From Psettodes erumei (taxonomy: Eukaryota > Chordata > Actinopteri > Pleuronectiformes > Psettodidae): a DNA stretch of 64,000 bases. The stretch lies in assembly GCA_016785225.1 (NCBI GenBank), contig JAFBJZ010000660.1:2790001-2854000 (forward strand). The letters run 5' to 3'. The position numbers and the translations under genes are program-made. Positions 25,651-37,100 of the stretch are shown here, one piece after another. The stretch's first letter is position 1. Each line of letters begins with the position of its first letter. The notes beneath the pieces were generated by a model. It did no database searches. It had not been told where the DNA came from and saw only the letters and a program-made list of their open reading frames with translations.

Positions 25651-27134
25651 CCGAGAAATGAGGGCGCACTGCTGCCATCTAATGTTTTCCACTCACAACG
25701 AACAGTGAAACGTCTCAGTTTTCATTTCAGCTGTTTTCGTTTTATTGATCAGTTTACCGATTTATTGTCATTCAACATCCCGGTGTTAAAATCAAGGGGG
25801 CAGAAGAAGGAAGGGAGGGTATAGAGATAGTTCATTTTCTTCCCAAGTCAGTATATTTACTGATATGAGTACATTATTCACGGTTTTTATAACAAGAGAA
25901 CTTTTGCTGCAAAATTTTAAAATGAAAACCAATTCAAGAAACCCATCTGATATGGTGTCCTGAGTCCGGTTAAAACAAAGCAGTGTCAACGTGCAACCCT
26001 CCTGTCACAGGCTGCAGATCTACCAGCTGGGACCAGTCAACTGACCTGGTTTCACTTTCCTTGTTGAAGCCTTACAGTTCTCACAAAAGAAACACATCTT
26101 ATGAAGGTCACGACCCCCAGGTTTTGGAATCATGCATCGCATGTGCATAATTTACTCGTAATGTCATATATTATACCTGTTCTTTCACTATGCACATTAA
26201 CCATCTCTGTATATAATCCAAAATGCATACAACAGTCTGGTTTTCTATTCACAGTTTATAGCATGTTGTCCAGCTCGAAAAGCTTTACTAGACACAAAAC
26301 TATCACTTCAAAGCAGACTACTTTGTGTCTTCAAAAAAATATCTGGAGGTTTTTTAGCATTTAAGTTTTATATCTGTATTTGTATCCTCCTTTCTGTGTA
26401 TTCAGTGTAGTGAGAACGACAGGAATCAGAGTCTTTCTACATGTAAACATACTTCAACAATAATGTTTATTGCGATTCTCCTTAGACGACGGCATCCACA
26501 GTCTAACAGTATGTGTACACTTTATATAGAAAATTGCATCTTTGCTGTGGAGGACAGAAATAAAGGTCAAACGGAGGTTAACTGTTGATAGTGGCTTCCC
26601 CTTGCTTAAGGTTAGCGTAACCCACTACAGAGAGGATCTTTTAAACCCGTACTTGTTGGGACATCTGCATTCCACATGTCTGTATTTCAACAGGGGGTTA
26701 TCATCCTCTGTTAGACAGGCTGAACAGCGTAAAAATAGGTAATGAGATAGGTGATTGGATTTCACATTGAAGATACTATAAGATAATAAGGATAAAGGAC
26801 AGACAGGAAGAGGTGTTCTGTCAATAAGATTTAATTTGTTAGTCTGAAAATGTATAGCAAGTCATATAGTGCCCTATAGTACAGTTTTATTTATCATAGT
26901 ACAATTTACAGATTTGTGTTTTGGGGTTTCTATGTCAGTGTCGGTGACAAAATATAAAGCGTAGAAAAGCCGTGTTGAACAAACAAGGTCCAGAGGTCCA
27001 GTATCTTAATGTGGTGCGGGTGAACAGTTAAAGGGTCGTTTACAGTTTTACAGAGGAAGTGATTCAGACGACAGCACAACACAGAAACCTATAAATCAGC
27101 TGACCGTCAGCATCAATACTTGATAATGATATGA

Positions 27135-27140
27135 TTTATT
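27135..27140 (-). terminator. Candidate golga4 polyadenylation signal (AATAAA)
   Basis: First canonical hexamer on the coding strand after the golga4 stop codon, about 455 bases downstream. Later hexamers at 26886-26891 and 26466-26471 are alternatives; which is used cannot be told from sequence. Confidence 0.45.
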
Positions 27141-27360
27141 GCACAAGCCAAAACTTATGAACACCTCCCAAAAATTAAAACGAAAACCATTAATCTTCAT
27201 CTAAAACATATAACTTAATGAACTTAAACTGGATTTCTGGAAGATTTGTGTTTCTGGCATATTTTTCCATAATTCCCTCATATTTTCTTTTTACATATAT
27301 ACGCACAACCTGCACCACACGCATACATACACACTGCAAACTTATGCCCCAGTGTATCCT

Positions 27361-27363
<3 letters not shown>

Positions 27364-27401
<38 letters not shown>

Positions 27402-27410
27402 CACACACAC
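27364..27410. repeat. (AC)n microsatellite in golga4 3'UTR region
   Basis: 47-bp AC run with one AA interruption at 27400-27401, about 185-230 bases past the golga4 stop; reads as GU in the mRNA. Confidence 0.97.
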
Positions 27411-27466
27411 AATGACAAGAAATGCAGAGAGAGGGGCTCAATCAAATCCTTGGCAGTCTTCCCCCT

Positions 27467-27490
27467 CAGCAGCAGCAGCAGCAGCAGCAG
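27467..27490. repeat. (CAG)8 trinucleotide repeat
   Basis: Eight perfect CAG units on the plus strand, about 105-128 bases past the golga4 stop. In the golga4 mRNA this is a CUG repeat in the 3'UTR. Confidence 0.97.
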
Positions 27491-27594
27491 ATTTTCATCC
27501 CAAAAGTACCCAAATCATTCAGACGTCTTATCGTAACCAAGGCTGTGGAGAGACAGATACGACATTAATTAGCCATGCACTTTTGGAATTGCCG

Positions 27595-27765
27595 TCAGGT
27601 TTTAATCTGTAAGGCGGCTGAGGTGCCTTCAGGGAATGTGCTCATCAAAGTGCACTCCACGGGTAAACAGATGCTTACAATCGCTTTTGAGTCTTCTTTG
27701 TCCAAAACCTTTTGCGCTTGGTCTGGAGAAAACTTGAGCATGGAGGTAATCACTTTGGCCATTGT
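27595..27765 (-). CDS. golga4: golga4 coding exon 21: GRIP domain end and stop
   Basis: Acceptor CATCTGCAG. Encodes TMAKVITSMLKFSPDQAQKV, LDKEDSKAIVSICLPVECTL and a tail ending ALQIKT, then TGA. The first 27 residues match mammalian TMAKVITTVLKFPDDQTQKI; the last roughly 30 residues do not and are longer than the mammalian ending (ARLMSWLRSSS). Confidence 0.9.
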   Translation of the reverse strand, partial: TMAKVITSMLKFSPDQAQKVLDKEDSKAIVSICLPVECTLMSTFPEGTSAALQIKT

Positions 27766-30700
27766 CTGCAGATGAGGAGCAAAATAAATATATAAATACA
27801 TAAGCTTGACAGCTGACATCTTCAAAAGAGAGATTTTTTTTTGAATCTCGGTGGTCAGCTTCAAATATTTCTTTCTTTGTAAAAGTTTTAATATCCCTGT
27901 CACTCACATCAGATACCCCAACCTTTTACCCTTTGACACCATGATCCAATCATATTTAAACTTGATCTGTGACAATTAAAGCCCGACAAGGTCCAAAAAA
28001 GGAGAGACATTATCAGCATAATTAACTCCAGGCCTATCTGCCAGGGTGCATGCATTTCCCCATAAACACAGGGGATAATCAGAAACAGGGTTGCTGTGTA
28101 GGAAATCTAACCGCTCAGCTAACGCTAAACAAGGCCAGCATGTCTTTAAATGGCAAATCTGCGTCATGCAAGATGCATGTGCTAGCAGGCAGCCTGGGGG
28201 ACATCGTCCACGCTGGGGAGGTCTGCAGTGTTGCCATAAAGACTAACTGTTTGCCGAGGAGCTGGGGAAATCCAGCTGACTTTCGGACCATGTTAACAGC
28301 GCTGTTAATTAGGGAGATCACTGTTAATTTTACCCTGGAAGACTGGACACGACATGACTTTTATATGACTTCCTGAATGGTCTCACTTTCCTTGCTAAAA
28401 AAAAAAAAAAAAATGAGAGGGACAGAATCTCTAGTATCATCAGTGGATGTTGTGGTTTTTGAAGGGTTTGGTTAAGTTTACTTTGCTGACAGCACTATAT
28501 TTAAAATACAACATATCTGACTTTGTCGGGAACAGAACGGTTCACTCCTAGACTTAGAATAACATTGTTGTCCCTCGTGTTTTCACAAGCCAACAAGCAC
28601 TAACCAAGATCGAGACAGGAAATCAATATCTGACATCCTGAAATATTAGACGATAACAACAACAACAAAAAATAACCAAAAATGAACCAAGTGAACAATC
28701 GATTGATCTTTTTTGTGTGCATGCAAATGTAAAATAGAAACAACAAAAAAAAAAAGCATACTTTTGTTTCCCGTCCCATCATGTATTCAAACAACACCTT
28801 CCTCAGGTACTCCATCTCAGTGGGTTCTGAGAATGCATCTGTGCTGTTGAGGCCAGGATCTGCAAAAACAAACCATTCAATCATCAGTCACACTATAAAG
28901 CATACTTGACCAGAACTGTAATAATCAACTGTCATATACAAATAATATTTAATGAGGACTGTAAACCTTTTAAATAGTCAATGAATTAGTTAATGAGTGA
29001 ATTGTATGAGTTTTTATGGGACTATGTGTAAAATATGCTACCACTCTGCTCAGGTGTCTCCTGTAAAAGTGATAGTACCTCTTGTAAGATTAATGGGTAA
29101 AAACAGAAAAAACACTGTAAAAAAATAAAACAGTTATATAAGAACAAAATCAGTGTGCTCTCAACAAAACATAAAATTTGGTAAATGTAGTGTTTATTAC
29201 TTCTTCTCTAGTTTTAAAGCAAGACCACCATACAGTTCGGCAAGGCCTGTCACTGTCAAATACTCTTGCTGGATTGTGACAACCCATGTTTGTGTTAGCA
29301 ACCAAATACAGGGCCGCTTTCATCACAGGTATGGGTTCAAAATAGGCACCAATACAAGCACAGGAAAGAATGGCGAGACTCAGCAAGGGCACTTTATAAC
29401 CACAAGAGTCTAAGAATGAACGTTTTAATTCTTCGCCCAAAGCTATAACACCATTAACCCTCTAAAAAACTATGAATGGGGAAAAACTGTGTTACAACTC
29501 CGACAGGCCTGGTAACACTTAGGCTTCTGCTTCCGCAACTGAAAAATCCCCAGCAGGTCTTTAATACGGAACAACACCCACTCGCCCTCTGCTTATCTGG
29601 AATAATCGTCCAGACGACACCAAACGTCGCCGTGTGTGCAGAGGGACACAATGAGATTAGTGGACAGGAAAAAGGTGATAGGAGCAGTGTAAACAACTCT
29701 GTCATCTCTGCTGTGAGGTAACGCGTCTCCAAAAACTCCCTCAGTCTTTGTCCTCCTGACCTCCCTGTCACGCATGGCAGGCTGCAGACCTGAAAACAGT
29801 TATCAACAGCCTTTTGATCAGCCCTCTGTGTGAAACCACAGCTCTAGGTGGGTTAAGTGGGCTCAGCAGAACGAGTGGAAAACACTTTCACTGATAAGTA
29901 CTGCAGTCCAAAGGAAGTACAGGACAGAGTAGGTATGAGGTTGGTTACAGTATGTGTACGGGATTTGGAGGATTTCAGAAGTCTGTGTGTTGCAGGGTCT
30001 TGTGTGGGAAACATTAAGACCACGATCTGCAAAACCCATTAAATCCAAGGATGGTTTCTTCACCCCCCGCCACCCCCCCAACCTCTGACAGCAGACGCTC
30101 TTTATTACACCAGCAGGGAAGCTCTAAGAGGAGGGTAGGATTCACTCAATCTCACTAAATACTCTCTCGCTTGCGCGCACATGCACACAAGGTTCGTTTT
30201 ATGATATACTTGAGGATGCTGCGTTGAGGGACTTACCCTAAACTTAACCACAGTGGTCATACGTCTAACCCTAACCCTTACTCTAACCTTAACCAAACCC
30301 TAATTATAACCACAGCTCTAATCTTAACCAGTGAGCCTAAAATCACACTTAGCCGTCCCGTCTCTGATCCATAAAGTGATGTGTGTGCTAGCACATTAGG
30401 CTGAAAACACCAAATGTGAGATCCTAAATCCTACTCTTGCAAGAGTAGCTATCAAAATATGTTGACACGATATATATACACACAGCTTAGGTGTTCAAAA
30501 TCCCCACTGAAATAGAAACAGTAGGTAACCTATCTTTAGCTGCAGGTGTATGTCGTTTATGTTGCACCTTCCCATGATGTTATGTATGTTTAAAAAAAAA
30601 AAAAAACAGGCTCAAAACAGCGGCACTGAGTGATTCGTGGCGTCAGCATTACCTTTGAATGTCCCGAGATGAGTTACAACAGTGTTTCGGTGGAAGCATT

Positions 30701-31090
30701 TAATCTTGTCCTCAAGCGAGTGAATCTACCGTGGAGACAAACACAAGCAAGCACAGATTAATATTAAAAAAAAAAGTTTTTCCGACCCCAGCGGGTTAAT
30801 TGCGCGCATTAGCTAATTTGCTGCATGTGACATCAACATTTTGTTGGTCATCCTTCGGGGATGTTTGCGAGACCGACGACGTGTGTGAGAAAAGCTGCGG
30901 GAGGCGTCGCTCTGATTGTTTATGGGGTTAAACCAAATGTAAACAGATGTGCTGTGCAATTAAGCTGATGCGCCATGAGAGCAGTAGCTGCTCTCGCTGG
31001 AGGCCACGGTGTCCTGGGAATACACTGCATGGGATTTGCTGATGCTGATTTGCTATTATGTGTTCCCCGCAAATAGGGCCCACACGCACC

Positions 31091-31124
<34 letters not shown>

Positions 31125-34100
31125 GGGCCCCGCCACTCACTCTCTCCACGAACTCCTGCTCCTTGAGCCGGGCCTCGCTCAGCAAAGTTGTCTTCTCAGC
31201 AAGCTGGGTCTGAGGTGGTGGACAGAACATTAATGTTAACGACAGGCGATGCAGTGCACGTGTACTTTGTGCCGATCACCAGGAAACGTCTTCTTGCGCT
31301 GTTTTACGGCGCTAACGGGCTTAAATGATGTGACTCCCAGAAATAAGTGGAACCAGAGGAAGCAGTACACGTACCTGGAGTTCCTCTGTGCTCAACTGTG
31401 CCAGAATTCATGGGGAAAAAGGGAAAATGCCGTATGTTAACACAGAACAAGATGCATGTACATTCAGTCAGTCAGTTAATAATCATAATGGCAAATATGC
31501 CTGCACAGTTAGTTATTTTAGTCAACAAATACCATGAAAAGCAAACCAAAACCAACTTTATATTAATCGTAAGTACTGTTTGTGTATCGGATGCCCGATG
31601 TAGCTTACTCCGTTTTGCCGCAGCGCTCCAACTGTTAAAACACATTGGTGAGCCACACAATTGCGCTCAGTCACATGCTCCTTCGCTACCAAAAACATGG
31701 GCACTGTAGTTTCTTTTGGATCGAGTTTCGATCCACTTATAAGAACACCAAACCTGTATTAATTCACCACGGAAAACAGTTCCCAAAAATGGGCAATTCA
31801 GTCATGTTTGAGTTTTGTGGGGGGTTTTCTCTTAAAGCTACAGTGCCCAGCTGTTTTATGTAAAAGGAAAAAAAAAATGAAACATTATATTTGTGTCCCG
31901 TTTGGGAGCGACACACAGGTGGAAGAAGTCAGAAAGTACTCGAGTTACTTGCTGTTTGTTTTGGTCGTTTTAGGTCTTTTTTTTTTTTAACAGTGACAAA
32001 GATTTTGATTATTACCTGCCTTATCTTTGAAATACACAGTAAAACTACGGGACTGTTCATTTCCAGTTTGATCTGCGCAGATGTACTAAACTGAACTTGA
32101 ACTTGTGAAGAGAGCGCTGTCTCTGTGGAGAGACACACTGACCTACTGTCTAAATGAAGAATGGTTTGAGAGGCCCGTGGTAAGGAAAGGCCTTCTTCGG
32201 CATAAACCCCTGCAATCCACCCATAAAAGTTATTACCTCACCAGGGAAAAATGCAGCAGAGGCAGCAGCGTAATTCTTAGTGTTTGTGTGCATCTGGACA
32301 TGTGTGTAAGAGTAGAAAAATCAGCGCAGGGGTCCCACGGCACCTCAGCACCTGAGTAAAACCTCTCTCAGGAGGACTTTTGTCCTATATGGCCCCCTTC
32401 CAGCATACACATCTTGTACGTGAGCATTGGTGTAGTATATATCTACGGCCCAGGATCACCCTGTATGATGATAATTGAGAACAGAGGCCGAGGCCGCTTG
32501 CTGCCTCGCAATCTCTGTTTTCCGAGGAGAACATTCCTGAGTGAATCAAACGAGCTTCACAGCATCCGGTGCGCTTTGGAGAGCAGCCACACGACTGGAG
32601 CGAGACACTGATCAGAGCAAAGTATGTAAGCAAACTGTCCCCCAGATCTTAGACTAAGTCCCGCAATTACAAAACAAGACAAGGGAAACGATAACTGCTA
32701 ACTGCTAAATCTGTTAACCTGGATATGAACTTGCAAATAAAACGGGCCGCGTGGTGCCGAGACGAAAAAATGCTTCTGGATTAGGCCGCCGTTCAAAACT
32801 AGAAATGCTTCCCATCCAGCCTTTCTCGCAGGGGAACTGAAAAAGAAGTGATTTCTCACAGCCATTGTTATTTTGTGCAGCCACAGTGAAGTGACTTATG
32901 ACTTCAGCAGAATCACTATATAAATTTGATCTAAACCTCCAATCTCGTATATAATGGACTTTTAATACCCGCAGGTATGAATTTCTACATCTGCGTAAAG
33001 AGAAAAATATCCCCAGTAGATCCACCAGCTGTAACGCCAGTCACAGATGTTTGATGACCTGCTGAATACACGCAGTTGGCCAGACAAGTCTGTACCTCAG
33101 AGGTGCCATGGGTCCTTGTTTGCAGCTCCTCCAGTTCCTTCTGAACCTGCCACACTCTGTCTCCCATCTCCTCCTCACGACTCTGGAGAAGAAAAAAAAA
33201 ATCAAATGAATAATAACAATGCCTGAGTCATTTCCTATGTTTCATCTCAGCATCATAACTCAGCTATGCTGGTCAAGTCACTGACTTATCTACGAGCCCC
33301 CGCCCCTTAATTATGTTTGGAGACAGTACAGGAGGCAATTTCATACCAGCCTGTTCTCAAATAATTATTTCACAGGATTCCAACTAGGTATCATTCAGCC
33401 GCCGGGCAGTGATGATTTAGTCATGTTAGTTTTTGGACCAGTGGTCCCCCCGTGGGAAGAGGGTGTCACAGGATAAGTACAAAGATTGAGGAGTAGTAGA
33501 ATTTATGATATCATGGAAAAAAACACATCCACATACACACCGAAATAATGTAGTGATTAAGAGATGTGTGAGAATAGTTGGAATAAGAGCAGGGAAGTTA
33601 AGACAGTTAGAGTAAATGATAAACACTTGTAATGTAGAAGTGATGCTGGTTGAGTCATGAATAAGTAACTAATATATGTTAAATAAATAACGGAAATAGG
33701 TGAAAGTATAGGTGTATAAAAGTATAAATGAAGCGTCCACCTTCTGTTAATGGAGGTGGTGCAAATGCAAACAATGGCAGTTGAAGTGCAAGATTCCTGG
33801 CAGCGTCCGCCATCATATCCACTTATTATTCAATCAATTTGAAATCAGTTCAAACAGAAACATCTGGGGCAGGACCGGTGGTGTCCAGGAAGGGGTACTT
33901 GAGTTCATGTGACGGGTCTGTGGGGCATGTCTGACGCAGAAATGCTGGGAACCACCGCTGTAGTTGAAGGGAGGATAGCTGCCAACTAGTGCAGTGATAG
34001 CTTCCAAATGGTGGGTGGGTTTTCCACAGTAAACCCATAAAAAAGGGATTTATTTTAGGAAAAATGTTTTTAAGCTCCCTCTCCCCTTTTTTTTTTTTTT

Positions 34101-37100
34101 TTAAATGGAGCACAATACCTGTATAACCTCTTCGTATTTCTGAACAGTTCTGTGCAAATCGTCGTCCTTCTGACCAATCACCTTCCTCAGCTGACTGGCT
34201 TCTTCGCGGTGGCTGCTGATGAGCTCTGCCTCGACGCTCTGGGCCTTCGCTGTGCGTCGAGGAAAGGGAAGGAGGCCAGCGTTAGCACACGAAAACCAAA
34301 TTCGTACTCCACGCCGCGCGCTCACATCCCGTCTGGAATGTGACATGATTTAACCATGGAGGAAACAGGAGAACATGGCAGTTCAGACGCGCTGTTTCCA
34401 AGTGCAGTGATCCGTTCATCTGGGTCCACCCAGTGTTAAGTTTAAAGAACGCATATTTCCATGTAGTTATTCCACTCTACTGTTGTACAAGAGAGTATTT
34501 ACTTTGATTTTCCACTTTTACAGCGGTCATGCGGGTGTCTAAAACATGAGAATGCTGTAACACGCTAGAAAGACTTGACCGCAACAAAATTGGAAATATA
34601 TATTATATATAGACATATTTTAATGTCTGATTTCCGGCACGCCTCAACACAGCTGTAAATCTTGCCGCTTTAATTCGACGCACGGAGAGCTTTCGCGCGC
34701 CTCACCGATGGTTTCCTTCACTGCTGTGTCCAGCTCCCTTTCTCTCAAGGCCATTTGCGTGTTGAACTCCCTCACTAACTGCTTGATGGTCGAATTGTGC
34801 TTCATTTCCACATCTTCCAACTCCGCTCTGTCACAGCAGAAGACAAAAGAAATTATTGGCAAGCACGTGTTTCGGCACTCGCAGACAAAAACACTTGAAC
34901 GCATCCTTCTTATCTACAAATGTAAGTTAGTTTTCATAATTAGTGTTTCACTACAAATGATTAGCGTTAGCACGGCATCGTGAACTTACTTCAGCCTCTT
35001 CTCATTCTCCTCCAACAACTCTTTCTTCATGTATTCTAGATCCTGTTCGTGCTCTTTCCTCAGTGATCGGACGTCTTTCTGCAACCTGGTGAAGTCCTTG
35101 TGGATTTTCTCTTTCTCGTTCAACGCCCGACTAAGTTTCTCCTTGAGAGACTCTGCAGAGTCGCCGTCCATTTCTTGCGCCAGAGAGTGGTTTTCCACCG
35201 CGCTCTTGGTCTGCTGTGCACTGCTACGCTCCACCTTCACCTCGGCCTCGAGCTCTGCTTGGTTTTGGACCTGCTTGGCGGCCGCCCGATGCTGGTCGAC
35301 CTGCGCTTCCCTCTCACGCAGTTCTTCTTTCAGGCAATTTATTTCTGCAAGAAGGCTTCCATTGTGCTCCTCTGCTTCTTTCAGCTTCGCCTCGATTTCG
35401 TGCAGCGCAGATTTCGCTTCTTTCAGCTCCCCTTGTTGGACCGCTTCACCCTGAAGCGAGGACAGCCTCTCTTCATACACGTTTTTCAGTTCATCTAACG
35501 ACCTCTCCTTCTCAAGCCTCTCATTGCTCAGCGCTTGCTCAAGTTGTTTCTCATGCTCCCCTTTAAGCTTCATGACAGCGTCGTCGAGTGTTTCTGCTCT
35601 CTCCTCCAACATTTCTCTGTGTTGTTTGCCAGATGTTTCGCTGCTCTTCATTTCCTCCAAGCTCGTCTGAAGGGCCTTGATCGTCTGCTCTTTTTCTTCC
35701 AGCTGCAAAGTCAGCTGTTTTTTAATCTGACCGATTTTCTGCTCAGCCTTCTTCTTCAGCTCTGACACTTTCCGAGCGCTCTCCGCGGATATCTTCTCCT
35801 CGGCCGCCTTCAGACTCTCCTCTTTGCTCTTGGTAATCTCCTCTTTGATCCTTTCAAATTCCTCCCTCTGACTTTCAAGCTCCTGTTTACACTTTTGGTT
35901 GTCTTCCTCGAGGGAGTGCAGTTTTCCTACCATCTCCTGCTCTGCGATACCGTCCTGAGCGCACTGCACCTGGGTCTGCTGCAGCTGCTCCGCCAACTCC
36001 TTCTTTTCACGCTCCCTGATGCTCTGCTGCTGGTCGAGGTTGGCCGTGAGCTGTTCGCACTCTCTTGTCTTTAAGGCCAACTGCTCCTGAAGCTCACCGA
36101 GGCGGCCGACGCAGCCCTCCAGCTCCGTCGCGAGTCCGCTGACTTTCTGCTCTTTCTCACTCAGCACCTGGTCCATCTCAGACTTGCTGATGGACTGATT
36201 GTCAATGCTCGCCGTCAGGCTCTGCAGAGCTTCATTCTTTTCAGAGATTTCACGCTCCAGCTCCTGGAGCCTGGCCTGCAGAGATGTAATGGTGTTGTCG
36301 TTCTGGGTGAACTTTGTCTCTGCCTTGCTCTCGTACTCAGCCAGACTGTTCCTGAGTGCGTCGGCCTGCTCCAACGCAGACTTTCTCTCCTGCTCTAATC
36401 TCTCAATGGTCTCCTTCATGTGAATAGCAGCCCGCTGTCTCTCCTCTTGATACTGCTGGTTCAGCTGATTTATGGCTTCCTCCTTCTCGTTCATGCTACT
36501 TGCCAGCTGATTTTTCAAGTCGCTGATGATGCGTTCCAAGTCACTGATATGCGTCTCGTTCGTTTTCATACCATCTGATATGATTCTGTTTGCTTCGCTC
36601 AGCTCCTCGATTTTCTGAACTTTTTCACTGACGAACTGAGAATGATTCTCCTTCTCGCGTGTTAAGGCTTCGATATGCTCTTTCTGAGCATTTACCTGAG
36701 CAGTCATCTGATCCAATGAAATGCATAGATTCTTATTCTCCTCTATCTGCTGCTGGAGAGCCTCCTCTAAAGTGCAAATTCTGTCTAGTTTCGTAAGGAT
36801 ACTGTTTTTGAGATGTCCCACCTGTTTCTGACCACAGACCAGTCTATCCTTCAGCTCTCTCACCCTATGTTCAACTCTCTGATGGAGTTCATTAGCTCCA
36901 CACTCCACTTTCAACTGAACCTCCCTGCAGTAATGCTCCATTTGGTTGCTAATCACAATTAATTGCTGCTGGAACTCTGCTTCCTTGGCTTGTAACTGAA
37001 TGGCGGTTTGCTCAAATCTACTCTGCAAGTCCTCACTTTCCTTGCACCTGGAACCTTCCAGTGCTTCAAGCTGCTTGTCCGTTTCCTCCAACTTATCCGA

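Larger units (their letters stand above)
25651..27594 (-). other. golga4 3'UTR and short intergenic spacer
   Basis: Sequence downstream of the golga4 stop. Minus-strand AATAAA hexamers occur at 27135-27140, 26886-26891 and 26466-26471. The first would give a 3'UTR of about 480 bases, the last about 1.15 kb. The UTR includes a CTG repeat and a GT repeat in mRNA sense. No additional gene is seen before the itga9 promoter. Confidence 0.6.
27766..30652 (-). other. golga4 introns 20 and 19
   Basis: Two introns (27766-28761 and 28860-30652) around the GRIP exon 20. No other exon recognised; the open frames at 29150-29870 on both strands are featureless. Intron 19 includes a degenerate telomere-like array and a poly-A/T run near 30592. 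Confidence 0.75.
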
